64,000 nt of DNA from Lachnospiraceae bacterium (GCA_910575565.1 CAJTFL010000015.1:39003-103002), one strand, 5' to 3'. Shown: positions 46,963 through 56,514, counted from the stretch's first letter. Translations and numbers: made by a program. The notes: generated by a model not told the origin, from the sequence alone.

Positions 46963-48072
46963 ATGATGAATACTTGCGTGGAACAAAAAATGGAAGCGGC
47001 AAACGCTTTTGCCGTAAAGGGAACACCCAAAAGCTGCGAGCCTTACGGAAGCGGGCATATCAACAATACCTTTCTCCTGATCTGCGAGGAAGAGGGGCAG
47101 GAATACGCCTATATCTTACAGCAGATGAACCGGGATGTTTTCAAGGATATCCATGGGCTGATGCAAAACGTAAAAGGAGTGACTTCCTTCCTGCGCCGCC
47201 AGATTATTGCAAACCATGGAGATCCGGACAGGGAGACCTTAAACCTTGTGCCCACAAAGGACGGGCAGGATTACTACCGGGACAGCTTAGGATACTCCTG
47301 GAGGGCATACTTATTCATCGCCCAGGCCACCTGCTATAACCTGGTGGAAAAGCCGGAGGATTTTTACCAGAGCGGAAAGGCCTTCGGGCGGTTTCAATGC
47401 CTTTTGGCAGACTTTCCTGCCGGCCAGCTGACCGAAACCATCCCAAATTTCCATAATACCCCGGTTCGTTTTGTCACCTTTACGGAAGCGGTGAAAAAGG
47501 ATGTGGCCCACAGGGCCTGCCAGGTGCAAAAAGAAATCCAGTTTATCCGGGAGCGGGAACAGGAAATGGGCTTAGCCTACAGCCTGCAAAGAGAAGGCAG
47601 GCTGCCTCTTCGGGTAAGCCACAACGATACGAAGCTGAACAATATTATGATTGACGACGCCACGGGACAGGCGCTGTGCATCATTGACTTAGATACCATT
47701 ATGCCGGGATTTTCCATCTTCGATTACGGGGATTCCATCCGCTTCGGCGCCAATACCGCCCAGGAGGATGAACAGGATCTGTCCAAGGTTTCCTTATCCC
47801 TTCCTTTATTTGAGGTTTACACCAAAGGCTTCCTGGAGGGAAGCGCCGGGCGGCTGACAGAAACGGAAATCTCCATGCTTCCTTACGGGGCAAAGATGAT
47901 GACCCTGGAATGCGGGATGCGTTTTTTAACGGATTATCTCCAGGGGGATACCTATTTCCACATCAGCAGAGAGGGACATAACCTGGATCGCTGCCGCACC
48001 CAGCTTGCCCTTGTGGCCGATATGGAAAAGAAGTGGGCGGATATGGAAGCTATCGTGGAAAAATACCGGTAA
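46963..48072 (+). CDS. nahK: N-acetylhexosamine 1-kinase-like phosphotransferase
   Basis: A protein of 369 residues in the APH/choline-kinase fold. Nucleotide-site motifs include GSGHINNTFLL and ILQQMN; the catalytic loop is LRVSHNDTKLNNIMID and the metal site is IIDLDTIMPG. Relatives (NahK/LnpB) phosphorylate GlcNAc or GalNAc released from galacto-N-biose or lacto-N-biose. The GH112 phosphorylase gene nearby supports that role. GGGGGATCA lies before the ATG pair at 46963/46966. Confidence 0.85.
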   Translation: MMNTCVEQKMEAANAFAVKGTPKSCEPYGSGHINNTFLLICEEEGQEYAYILQQMNRDVFKDIHGLMQNVKGVTSFLRRQIIANHGDPDRETLNLVPTKDGQDYYRDSLGYSWRAYLFIAQATCYNLVEKPEDFYQSGKAFGRFQCLLADFPAGQLTETIPNFHNTPVRFVTFTEAVKKDVAHRACQVQKEIQFIREREQEMGLAYSLQREGRLPLRVSHNDTKLNNIMIDDATGQALCIIDLDTIMPGFSIFDYGDSIRFGANTAQEDEQDLSKVSLSLPLFEVYTKGFLEGSAGRLTETEISMLPYGAKMMTLECGMRFLTDYLQGDTYFHISREGHNLDRCRTQLALVADMEKKWADMEAIVEKYR

Positions 48073-48089
48073 TCCGGCTGAACCTGCAC

Positions 48090-48995
48090 TCACCGATGGT
48101 TTTCCGAAAGCAGGCGGATGGACGAAGCGTACTCCGAGGGAGTCATATGGGTAATTTTCTTAAACTGCCTGGAAAAATAATGGACGGAGGCATAGCCTAA
48201 GCGGTCGGCAATTTGGGTAAAATTTAAGCGGTTGCTGCGGATCAGCTCTTTGGCCGTGTCAATCTTCATCTGATTGAAAAATTCCATCACCCCGCAGCCG
48301 TGAAGCTCCTGGAACAGCTTCTGCAGCCGGGAACGGCTGATCAGCGTTTCCCTGCAGATATTGTCGATGGTCAGCTGTTCCCCAAGGTGCTCTTCCATGT
48401 AGCGGATAATCCGGTTGTACGTTTCATTCGGCCTTCCTAAGGGGACATACCGGGAATTATGGGCGGAAACCGGCAGAGGATTGGCAAAATAACGGCGGTA
48501 AAGATGGATCAGCAGCTCTTCTAAGTAATTGCGGATCAGCTGCTCTGCCCCAAAGGCCGGGGCATCGGTGTTGCAGATCAGCTCTTCCTGGTAAGGATCG
48601 TCCAAACGGCCCAAAAACGCCTGCCGCGCTTCAATGATAATCTGGGCTAACAGGGCGCTTTCCGTTTCCTGCACCGTAAGGATCTGCCCCCGGAAAGAAT
48701 CCATGCAGGGGGATCTGCACTCAAAGGCGATCACCACCAGGCTGGGGGCGATGCGCCCGTTGGTGATGACATTGTGGAATTCATTGGGCTGATGGAAAAT
48801 AATGCTGCCCCTCTTTAAGGTATGCCGCTTATCGCCTGCCACCGCATCGATCTCGCCCTTATCCACGCAGAGCAGCTCCCAGAAATCATGGCTTTCCCCG
48901 GGAAAAGAAAAGTCGCTCATATAGTCAAAGTAATGGATGGAGATAATGCTGCGTACAGACAGGCTGGTGCGCAGGACGGTATTTTTATACGCCAT
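48090..48995 (-). CDS. AraC-family transcriptional regulator
   Basis: A protein of 301 residues. The N-terminal cupin-like sensing domain (about 20-170) is followed by two helix-turn-helix motifs (LTIDNICRETLISRSRLQKLF; FTQIADRLGYASVHYFSRQFKK). The gene is convergent with the kinase gene and divergent from the GH112 gene. It likely activates the glycan locus on binding the disaccharide or a product. Direct repeats at 51496-51527 are candidate binding sites. Confidence 0.9.
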   Translation of the reverse strand: MAYKNTVLRTSLSVRSIISIHYFDYMSDFSFPGESHDFWELLCVDKGEIDAVAGDKRHTLKRGSIIFHQPNEFHNVITNGRIAPSLVVIAFECRSPCMDSFRGQILTVQETESALLAQIIIEARQAFLGRLDDPYQEELICNTDAPAFGAEQLIRNYLEELLIHLYRRYFANPLPVSAHNSRYVPLGRPNETYNRIIRYMEEHLGEQLTIDNICRETLISRSRLQKLFQELHGCGVMEFFNQMKIDTAKELIRSNRLNFTQIADRLGYASVHYFSRQFKKITHMTPSEYASSIRLLSENHR

Positions 48996-49047
48996 AGGTG
49001 AAAGCTCCTTGTATTTTGCATCTTACTGCATTTTATTTCATGCTTAA

Positions 49048-49076
49048 AGTATAGCATAAGCAGGGGGCTGGGGCAA
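49048..49076 (-). promoter_or_regulatory. Candidate sigma-A promoter for the AraC-type gene
   Basis: On the minus strand TTGCCC, 17 bases, TATACT, in the 159-base divergent region before the GH112 gene. No equally clear promoter is seen for GH112 itself, consistent with activation. Confidence 0.55.
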
Positions 49077-49154
49077 GCTGCGCAAGCAGCGGAATCAGGC
49101 CTGGCGAAACAGAAAAGCAAAACTATTAAAGCTAACTATAAAAGGGGATAAAAA

Positions 49155-51320
49155 ATGGCAAAAACAAAAGGAAGAGTTACGCTCCCAAGTGAAGGGAATT
49201 TTTTGGAGCAGACGAAAGAGATGATGGAGCGCTGGGGGGCGGATGCCCTGCGGGACAGCGACGGGACGAAGCTGCCGGAGGAGGTAAAGGCGCTGGATGC
49301 CACCATTTACACCACTTATTTTGTGGCCAGAGGGCACAACGAATTTGCCAAGGAGCATATGGAGGAATGCCAGCAGCTGTATTTAATGAGCCTAAGGGTT
49401 ACGGCTGCGGGGGATACGGCGGAGATCCCCTTTATGGAGGGGTATTTTGATCAGCAGGTCGTCCCGGATTACCTCCACGACTGCAAAAAATGGTGGGAGG
49501 TGATGGACCGCACTTTGGGGCGACCCCTTGCGCCGGAAAGCTGGGAGGTTGATCCTAAGCGGAACGTGGTAACAATCAAGGCAGCCCTGCCGTTTCACGA
49601 ATACACCGTATCCTTCCTGGTTTTCGCCGTGTGGGATCCCACCCAGATGTACAACCACATCACCAATAACTGGGGGGACAAGCCTCACGAGATCCCCTTT
49701 GACGTGCGCCAGGAGGCCTCGGGCCGGTTTGCAAAGGAGTACCTGGTGCAGTGGCTGAAGGAAAATCCCCGGACGGATGTGGTGCGGTTTACTACGTTTT
49801 TCTACCATTTCACCCTGGTATTCAACAGCCAGGCAAAGGAAAAATTCGTGGACTGGTTCGGCTACGGGGCCACGGTATCGGTCAAGGCCCTGGAAGAATT
49901 TGAACAGGAGTACGGCTACCGGCTGACGCCGGAGGATATCGTGGATAATGGCTACTACAACTGCACTTTCCGCATTCCCTCCAAACGGTACTTGGATTAC
50001 ATGGATTTTATCCAGCGGTTTGTGGCAAAAAAAGCCGGGGAGCTGGTAGATCTGGTGCATCAGGCGGGCCGGGAAGCCATGATGTTTTTGGGGGACAACT
50101 GGATCGGCACGGAACCTTACGGGAAATATTTCCCGGAAATCGGGCTGGACGCGGTGGTTGGAAGCGTAGGCGGCGGGGCTACCCTGCGGCTCATCTCCGA
50201 CATTCCCGGGGTGCGGTACACGGAAGGACGGTTCCTCCCCTACTTTTTTCCGGATACCTTCCACGAAGGCAATGACCCCTGCGCCGAGGCCCGGGAAAAC
50301 TGGCTGGGAGCCAGGAGGGCCATTATGCGAAAGCCCATAGACCGGATCGGCTACGGTGGTTATTTAAGCCTTGCCTATCAGTTCCCGGCATTTGTGGATT
50401 ACATCCGGCAGGTAACGGATGAATTCCGGGAAATTTACGATCATATCGGAGGCAGCAAGCCTTACTGCGGCTTAAAGGTAGCGGTGCTTAACTGCTGGGG
50501 AAAGCTTAGGGCCTGGCAGGCATTTATGGTGGCTCACGCCCTCTGGTACAAGCAAACCTATTCCTATTTCGGCGTTTTGGAGTCCTTAAGCGGGGCAAAC
50601 GCAGACGTAACCTTCTTAAGCTTTGACGACATCCGAAAAAACGGGATCCCAAAGGATACGGAAGTCATCATCAATGCAGGCGCTTGCGAAACCGCATTCT
50701 CCGGCGGGAAAGAATGGCTGGACGAAAGAATCGTCACCGCCATACGCCGGTTTGTCTGGAACGGCGGCGGCTTCGTGGGGATCGGGGAACCTTCGGCCGT
50801 CCAATTCGGCGGGCGTCTTTTCCAGCTAGCGGATGTGCTGGGTGTAGATAAAGAGCTTGGCTTCAGCCTTTCCTCGGATAAATATTTCACCCGGGAGCAG
50901 GAGGGTCATTTCCTGACCATGGACAGAAGGGAAGCCTTTGATTTCGGGGAAAGCACGAACAACATTTATGCCCTGTCCCCGGATACGGAGATCGCGGAAT
51001 ATTCCCACGGGGAAATCCACATCAGCGCCCACGGCTACGGGAAGGGGCGGGGCGTCTACTTAGCGGGCCTTCCCTACAGCCATGAAAATACCCGGCTGCT
51101 GATGCGGAGCCTTTACTACAGCGCCAGGAAAGAAGAGCGGCTGAAGCGGTGGTTTTCCCAGAATCCCCTGTGCGAAGTGCACGCTTACCCGGAAACCGGG
51201 AAGTATGCCGTGGTCAATAATTCCCCCGCCCCCCAGGAAACCGCTGTTTATGACGGCCAGGGAAACGCCCGCCAGATACGCCTGGAAGGCTGCCAAATCC
51301 TTTGGGAATCCATCAATTAA
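49155..51320 (+). CDS. 1,3-beta-galactosyl-N-acetylhexosamine phosphorylase (GH112)
   Basis: A cytoplasmic enzyme of 721 residues that phosphorolyses lacto-N-biose or galacto-N-biose to galactose-1-phosphate and GlcNAc or GalNAc. The catalytic aspartate is Asp314 in MFLGDNWIGTEPYGKYFPEI, in the position expected for this family. The N-terminal barrel and C-terminal domains (DTEVIINAGACETAFSGG, GGGFVGIGEPSA) are full length. AAAGGGGATAAAAA precedes the ATG. Its final codons are part of a 33-base tandem repeat. Confidence 0.93.
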   Translation: MAKTKGRVTLPSEGNFLEQTKEMMERWGADALRDSDGTKLPEEVKALDATIYTTYFVARGHNEFAKEHMEECQQLYLMSLRVTAAGDTAEIPFMEGYFDQQVVPDYLHDCKKWWEVMDRTLGRPLAPESWEVDPKRNVVTIKAALPFHEYTVSFLVFAVWDPTQMYNHITNNWGDKPHEIPFDVRQEASGRFAKEYLVQWLKENPRTDVVRFTTFFYHFTLVFNSQAKEKFVDWFGYGATVSVKALEEFEQEYGYRLTPEDIVDNGYYNCTFRIPSKRYLDYMDFIQRFVAKKAGELVDLVHQAGREAMMFLGDNWIGTEPYGKYFPEIGLDAVVGSVGGGATLRLISDIPGVRYTEGRFLPYFFPDTFHEGNDPCAEARENWLGARRAIMRKPIDRIGYGGYLSLAYQFPAFVDYIRQVTDEFREIYDHIGGSKPYCGLKVAVLNCWGKLRAWQAFMVAHALWYKQTYSYFGVLESLSGANADVTFLSFDDIRKNGIPKDTEVIINAGACETAFSGGKEWLDERIVTAIRRFVWNGGGFVGIGEPSAVQFGGRLFQLADVLGVDKELGFSLSSDKYFTREQEGHFLTMDRREAFDFGESTNNIYALSPDTEIAEYSHGEIHISAHGYGKGRGVYLAGLPYSHENTRLLMRSLYYSARKEERLKRWFSQNPLCEVHAYPETGKYAVVNNSPAPQETAVYDGQGNARQIRLEGCQILWESIN

Positions 51321-51390
51321 GGCGGCTAAATCTTTTGGAATCCATCAATATAAACCGGCTAAATCCTTTGGAGTCCAACAATTAGCGAAT
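51295..51390. repeat. 33-base tandem repeat over the GH112 stop codon
   Basis: AAATCCTTTGG-like units begin at 51295, 51328 and 51361, an exact 33-base period. The first unit encodes the enzyme's last codons and stop; the other two lie after the stop and are diverged copies. Confidence 0.88.
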
Positions 51391-51495
51391 ATGAAAAACC
51401 TCACCTGGAATTCCCTTTAAAACGCTTAGTAAAATTAGATACGATGATAAATAAAAACCAATTAAATCTATGCAATTTTACCGCAAATATCTTAA

Positions 51496-51551
51496 TGTGC
51501 AAATATAAAGGTTGATTGTGCAAATATTTTTCTGTGCAATTTTACTATACT
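51496..51551 (+). promoter_or_regulatory. Candidate AraC-type operator and promoter for the sugar importer
   Basis: TGTGCAAATAT occurs at 51496-51506 and 51517-51527, exactly 21 bases apart, the spacing known for AraC-family half-sites. A third TGTGCAA lies at 51533-51539. The -10 is TATACT at 51546-51551 and the -35 is poor, fitting an activated promoter. A looser copy (GATGCAAAATACAAGG, minus strand) lies near 49011, in front of the AraC gene. Confidence 0.6.
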
Positions 51552-51600
51552 TGTTTTATCAAGGCACGTATAAGTGCAAGGAAAAGAGGAGGATATTTTT

Positions 51601-52950
51601 ATGAAGAAAAAAATCATGGCACTGGTTCTCACATCGGCTATGGCAGGCTCCTTGGCAGCGTGCGGCGGAGGCGGGTCATCCGATTCCGGAACGGCAGCCA
51701 CCACCACAGCTGCGGCAGCTAAGGAAGAGACCACTGCTGCCCCGGCTGCGGACAGCGGCAAGGAGGAGGCTGAAAAGCCTGCAGGCGACGGAAGCGGGCT
51801 GGTTTACTGGTCCATGTGGGAGGCCACGGAGCCCCAAGGCCAGGCCATCCAGGCAGCTGTGGAGCAGTTTACCGCAGACACCGGCGTAAGCGTGGATCTG
51901 CAGTTTAAGGGCCGTACCGGCATCCGCGAGGGTCTGCAGCCTGCGCTGGATGCAGGAACCAACATCGACCTGTTCGATGAGGATATCGACCGTGTTAACA
52001 CCACCTGGGGCCAGTACCTGATGGATCTGGAGGATTTGGCAAAGGCAGCCGATTACGAGGCCACCGCCAATGCCGGACTGATTGCAGCCTGCCGGGAAGT
52101 AGGCGGCGGTTCCTTAAAGTCCATCCCCTACCAGCCTAACGTATTTGCATTCTTCTACAACCAGGCGATCTTTGACGAGGCCGGAATCACCGCTGCCCCC
52201 ACTACCTGGGAAGAGCTGGATGCCGCCTGCGCTAAGATTAAGGAAGCCGGGTACACCCCCATCACCTGCGATGACGCTTACATTACCTGTATGTTTGGCT
52301 ACCATATGTCCAGGCTGGTAGGCGAGCCCAAGACGGAAGAGATCGTTAAGGGCGGACAGTGGGACGACCCCTCCGTTATGGCCACGGCAGAAGCGTATGC
52401 GGACTTTGCCAGCAAGGGCTATTTCTCCGACACCATCGCTTCCAACGTATGGCCTGCAGGACAGAATCAGGAACTGGCCATGGGTACGGCGGCAATGTAC
52501 TTAAACGGCTCCTGGCTGCCTAACGAGGTTAAGGACATGGCAGGCGATGATTTCGTATGGGGATGCTTTAGCTATCCGGCAGTAGAGGGAGGAACCGATG
52601 GGGTTGACGCTGCCAACTACGGCGCACAGGTGCTGGCGATCAACAAAGATTCCCAGAACGCAGAAAACGCATTTAAGCTGATCTGCTACATCACCCAGGG
52701 CGAATACGACAAGATGCTCTCCGATATGTCCATCGGCATCCCGGCAGATTCCAACAATACCGAGTGGCCGGCGCTGATCGCCTGCGTAAAGCCGGTTATG
52801 GACAGCATGAACACCCGCTATCCGTGGGCAGCCGGAGCAGAGGCAAATGCCGATATGACCCCAATCATTAAGGAAAACTTCCTGAAGCTGTGCGGCGGCA
52901 GCATCGATGCCCAGGGCTTCGTGGACGCCTTAAAGAAGGCCGGTAACTAA
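51601..52950 (+). CDS. ABC transporter sugar-binding lipoprotein
   Basis: A protein of 449 residues. The lipoprotein signal is MKKKIMALVL...SLAAC with lipid Cys21. An Ala/Thr/Glu-rich linker of about 45 residues is followed by a family 1 solute-binding fold (DLFDEDIDRVNTTW, FAFFYNQAIFDEAGI, NGSWLPNEV). It likely captures lacto-N-biose or galacto-N-biose. I start at 51601, where AGAGGAGG lies upstream. Two permease genes follow. No ATPase gene is nearby, so a shared MsiK-type ATPase is expected. Confidence 0.92.
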   Translation: MKKKIMALVLTSAMAGSLAACGGGGSSDSGTAATTTAAAAKEETTAAPAADSGKEEAEKPAGDGSGLVYWSMWEATEPQGQAIQAAVEQFTADTGVSVDLQFKGRTGIREGLQPALDAGTNIDLFDEDIDRVNTTWGQYLMDLEDLAKAADYEATANAGLIAACREVGGGSLKSIPYQPNVFAFFYNQAIFDEAGITAAPTTWEELDAACAKIKEAGYTPITCDDAYITCMFGYHMSRLVGEPKTEEIVKGGQWDDPSVMATAEAYADFASKGYFSDTIASNVWPAGQNQELAMGTAAMYLNGSWLPNEVKDMAGDDFVWGCFSYPAVEGGTDGVDAANYGAQVLAINKDSQNAENAFKLICYITQGEYDKMLSDMSIGIPADSNNTEWPALIACVKPVMDSMNTRYPWAAGAEANADMTPIIKENFLKLCGGSIDAQGFVDALKKAGN

Positions 52951-53052
52951 AGCGTTTTTACTTTATCGGAGGTATTTTTCGATAAACACAAGGAAAAGGG
53001 CGGCAGGGATAAGCTGCTGCCCTTTGTTTTACAAAGAAAGGGGGAAACCGGG

Positions 53053-53958
53053 ATGAAACGCAATAAAGGCATGATTATCCTGTTTATGGCTCCGGCAGTA
53101 TTAATGTTCTCCGTTATTTTCCTGTATCCGATTATCCGTACCATCATCATGAGCTTCTTTAAGATTGACGGAATCACCGACTCGGTGGATCGCTGGCAGT
53201 TTACCGGCCTATCCAATTTTGTCCGCCTTGCCAATACCAGCCTGTTTTGCACTTCCATGTGGAATTTGTTCCGCATCTGGCTTATCGGCGGCATCATCGT
53301 CATGTCGCTGGCACTTTTGTTTGCCGTGATTATCACCAGCGGCATCCGCCTGAAAAGCTTTTTCCGGGCGGTAATCTATCTGCCGAATATCGTCAGCGCG
53401 GTTGCCCTGGCTACCATGTGGCTGCAGTACGTTTACAGCCCTAAATTCGGCCTGTTAAAAACGATATTCACGAACCTGGGGCTGACTTCACTGGCCAAGG
53501 TACAGTGGCTGGACAACGATCATAAATTCATGGCCCTGCTGCTGGCCTACTGCTTCGGGATGGTGGGCTATCATATGCTTATCTTCGCCAGCGGCATTGA
53601 GCGGATCAGCTCCGATTACTTTGAGGCCGCCACCTTAGACGGAGCCAATAAGTTTAACCAGTTCCGTTACATCACCATGCCTCTCCTGAAAGGCGTTTTC
53701 AAGACGAACATTACCATGTGGAGCGTTACCAGCGTGGGCTTCTTCGTTTGGTCCCAGCTGTTCTCCACCGTTACGGCGGATACCCAGACCATCACTCCCA
53801 TGGTTTATATGTATATGCAGATTTTTGGTGCCGGAAACAGCATTACCGAGAGAAATTCCGGCCTGGGCGCTGCCATCGGCGTGCTCCTAAGCGTCTGCGT
53901 TGTGGCCATATTCTGGCTGTGCAACCATCTTCTCAAAGATGACGATCTGGAATTCTAA
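53053..53958 (+). CDS. Sugar ABC transporter permease 1
   Basis: A protein of 301 residues with six membrane segments and the ATPase-contact EAA motif EAATLDGANKFNQFRYITMP. It belongs to the carbohydrate-uptake permease family (MalF/UgpA type). AAAGGGGG lies upstream of the ATG. It pairs with the next gene. Confidence 0.94.
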   Translation: MKRNKGMIILFMAPAVLMFSVIFLYPIIRTIIMSFFKIDGITDSVDRWQFTGLSNFVRLANTSLFCTSMWNLFRIWLIGGIIVMSLALLFAVIITSGIRLKSFFRAVIYLPNIVSAVALATMWLQYVYSPKFGLLKTIFTNLGLTSLAKVQWLDNDHKFMALLLAYCFGMVGYHMLIFASGIERISSDYFEAATLDGANKFNQFRYITMPLLKGVFKTNITMWSVTSVGFFVWSQLFSTVTADTQTITPMVYMYMQIFGAGNSITERNSGLGAAIGVLLSVCVVAIFWLCNHLLKDDDLEF

Positions 53959-53969
53959 AGGAGGAGAAT

Positions 53970-54845
53970 ATGGCGAAAATGAAAAAATACCGTGAACCGA
54001 TTAACTGGAAAAAAGAACTGCGCCTTGCCCCGGGATACTTAATCCTGGTGATCTGGATTTCCTTCACTTTTGTCCTTTTAGGCTGGGTGCTGCTGGCCAG
54101 CTTTTCCACTACAAAGGAAATCTTTTCCAACAAGCTTTTAGCCTCGGGACTTCATTTTGAAAACTACGTAAAGGCCTGGATAAATTCCGACGTGGCGGGG
54201 ATTTTCCGAAATTCCCTAATCTACTCGTTTATCTCCTGCGCCCTGCTGATCGTCATCTGCGCCCCGGCCGCTTACGTCCTGTCCCGGTTTGTCTTCCCGG
54301 GCAATAAGCTGATCCAGACCGGCTTCGTATCCGCCATGGGCGTGCCCGTAGTCATGATTGTGCTTCCGCTGTTTGGGATCGTCGCCAATTTAGGCATCTT
54401 GAATCATGTGTTAAGCAATGGGATCCTGCTGATCTTTTTATACATCGGCATCAATGTTCCCTACACCACCATATTCCTGATGACCTTCTTCGGCAACCTT
54501 TCCAGGGCTTTTGAAGAGGCGGCGGCAATCGACGGATGCCCTCCCACAAAAACCTTCTGGCTGATCATGCTTCCCATGGCCCAGCCGGGAATCATCACAG
54601 TGACGATTTTTAACTTTATCAATATTTGGAATGAATACTTCATCTCCCTGATTTTTGCCAACTCCGATAAGCTCCGCCCTATCGCCGTGGGATTGTACTC
54701 CATGATTAATTCCATGAAATATACGGGCGACTGGGCCGGTATGTTTGCGGCAGTGGTAATCGTGTTCCTGCCTACGTTCATTTTGTATATCTTCCTGTCA
54801 GAGAAGATTATTGCCGGTGTTACTGGCGGCGGGGTGAAAGGGTAA
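53970..54845 (+). CDS. Sugar ABC transporter permease 2
   Basis: A protein of 291 residues with six membrane segments, the MalG/UgpE type. The EAA motif is seen as EEAAAIDGCPPTKTFWLIMLP. It starts 11 bases after the first permease with AAGGAGGAG upstream. A stem-loop follows the stop. Confidence 0.94.
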   Translation: MAKMKKYREPINWKKELRLAPGYLILVIWISFTFVLLGWVLLASFSTTKEIFSNKLLASGLHFENYVKAWINSDVAGIFRNSLIYSFISCALLIVICAPAAYVLSRFVFPGNKLIQTGFVSAMGVPVVMIVLPLFGIVANLGILNHVLSNGILLIFLYIGINVPYTTIFLMTFFGNLSRAFEEAAAIDGCPPTKTFWLIMLPMAQPGIITVTIFNFINIWNEYFISLIFANSDKLRPIAVGLYSMINSMKYTGDWAGMFAAVVIVFLPTFILYIFLSEKIIAGVTGGGVKG

Positions 54846-54850
54846 TGTTT

Positions 54851-54884
54851 GCGGCGCTCTGCCTTTCGGCAGGGCGTTGCTTTA
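54851..54884 (+). terminator. Stem-loop after the permease genes
   Basis: A stem of about 13 pairs (with G-T pairs) around loop TTTC: GCTCTGCC / GGCAGGGC at its core, then TTTAT. The T-run is short. Confidence 0.55.
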
Positions 54885-55117
54885 TCCATGAATCTTATCG
54901 TTTTTACATTTAGAAATCGGAAATTATCTCCGCAGGAAAGGCGGAACCTGTGAAGTATTCCCTGCCCCTTTTGCCGTGTTTCCTTTTGCTGATGAGACGA
55001 AATACCTGGAACCTGACATATCCGTCATCTGCGATAAGCATTTGGGATTGATTTCTCGGCGGGGAAGTTTTAAGACAAGCCATTTTGCATCTTTTCCGCC
55101 GTTTTCGCCAAAGTAAA

Positions 55118-55191
55118 TGCCCTACTCCTCCCACTCCCTCACCCCCAAAGCCACTGCCCTACTCCCCCCACTCCCTCACTCCCAAAACCGC
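55118..55191. repeat. 37-base duplication of a gene 3' end
   Basis: TGCCCTACTCC begins at 55118 and 55155. The second copy contains the last codons and stop of the aminotransferase gene (minus strand). The first copy lies after the stop. The rest of the gap 54846-55158 shows nothing recognisable. Confidence 0.8.
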
Positions 55192-56514
55192 CTCAAGCAC
55201 CTCTTCTTCCGTGTTAAAATACGAAAAGCTAAACCGCACCGCCCCCTGTTCCTCTGTTCCCAGCGCCTTGTGCATCAGCGGCGCACAGTGCCCTCCGGAT
55301 CGGGTATAAATCCCTTTCTCCTCCGCCAGCCAGCCGCTTACCTGGCCGGAATCCTCATCCCCAAGGTTCAGCGTTACCACCGCCGTTCGTTCCGTGGTTC
55401 TTTCCCTTGTTCTTTCTGTAGTTCTTTCTATGGTTCTTTCCGTAGTTCTTTCCGTAGTTCTCTCCGAGGCTCTCTTCAAGGTTCTCTCCGTCCCTTCCCC
55501 TCCGGCCTTCTTGCCCTTTTCAAGGCTTCCCCCTTCCTGTCCGTCTTCATACGCCTGATAATCGCCGTAAAAGCGGATCCCCGGTATGCTTTTTACCCTC
55601 TGGTAAAACAATTTCGCCAGGCTCTCTTCCCTTTCCCGGATGGCCCGGACTCCGCCGCTGGCTTCCAGCCACAAAAGGGCTGCCCGAAGGCCTGCTATGC
55701 CGTGGCCGTTTAAGGTTCCTGCTTCCAGCATCGTGGGCATCCGTGAAGGGTGATGCTTTTCGTAGGTCATGATCCCGCTGCCGCCGGAAATCAGCGGTTC
55801 AAAAAAAAGGCCTTCCCGCAGGCAAATCCCTCCCGTACCCTGAGGACCCATCAATCCCTTATGCCCGGTAAAGCAAAGGACATCGATGTGATCCTTTTTC
55901 ATGGAGATGGGGAAGGTTCCGGCGGTCTGGGAGGCGTCTACGATAAACAGCGCCCCCGCTTCCTGACACCATTTCCCGATGGTGCGGATATCCGTGATGT
56001 TCCCGGTTAAGTTAGAGCTGTGGGTGCAGATCACTGCCTTGACTCCCGGCTTAATTGCCTGGCGCATAGCCTCCATATCCAGAAGCCCTTTCTGCCTCAT
56101 CCCCGGTGTTCCTTCCCCTTCCTGCCCGGATTCTTTCCAGCCAGATCCCGGCGTTCCCAAGCATCCCACCCACGTTATCTTTACGCCCAATTCCTCCATC
56201 TGGTAAAGGGGGCGGAGGACGCTGTTATGCTCCAAAACGGTAGTCACCGCCAGATCCCCCGGCTTTAACAATCCCTTGATGGCCATATTCAGGCTTTCCG
56301 TGGAATTGGCAGTAAAGGCAGTCTGCTCCGGCCCATATCCGTCAAAAAGCCGATCCACAAGCTGCCTGGTTTCAAAAATCACCCGGGCACTGTCCAGGGC
56401 GGTTTCATACACGCCCCGCCCGCAGTTTCCCATGGCTCCGATGGCCCAGGCCACGGCCTGGGCCACCTCCTTTGGCCGGTAGTAGCTGGTAGCGGCACTG
56501 TCTAAATAGATCAT
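55159..56514 (-). CDS. Aminotransferase class V, cysteine desulfurase-like
   Basis: A PLP enzyme of about 451 residues that probably takes S or Se from (seleno)cysteine. The start MIYLDSAATSYYRPKEV is typical; the PLP lysine is in VLCFTGHKGLMGPQGTGG and the mobile active-site loop in YTRSGGHCAPL, which holds the candidate catalytic Cys. At about 340-385 there is an inserted low-complexity stretch of (TER[TI]) units from 12-base repeats. I start at 56514, with AGGGGAGAG upstream, because the protein begins in the expected place. It sits beside YqeB, YedF and SelD. Confidence 0.88.
   Translation of the reverse strand: MIYLDSAATSYYRPKEVAQAVAWAIGAMGNCGRGVYETALDSARVIFETRQLVDRLFDGYGPEQTAFTANSTESLNMAIKGLLKPGDLAVTTVLEHNSVLRPLYQMEELGVKITWVGCLGTPGSGWKESGQEGEGTPGMRQKGLLDMEAMRQAIKPGVKAVICTHSSNLTGNITDIRTIGKWCQEAGALFIVDASQTAGTFPISMKKDHIDVLCFTGHKGLMGPQGTGGICLREGLFFEPLISGGSGIMTYEKHHPSRMPTMLEAGTLNGHGIAGLRAALLWLEASGGVRAIREREESLAKLFYQRVKSIPGIRFYGDYQAYEDGQEGGSLEKGKKAGGEGTERTLKRASERTTERTTERTIERTTERTRERTTERTAVVTLNLGDEDSGQVSGWLAEEKGIYTRSGGHCAPLMHKALGTEEQGAVRFSFSYFNTEEEVLEAVLGVREWGE

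Noticed and set aside
46493..46966. Plus-strand frame of 157 codons in the MerR-kinase gap
   Set aside because: It overlaps the MerR start and the palindromes, and shows no ribosome site or family match.
55085..55713. Plus-strand frames rich in Ser/Phe opposite the aminotransferase gene
   Set aside because: They mirror the 12-base repeats of the real gene.
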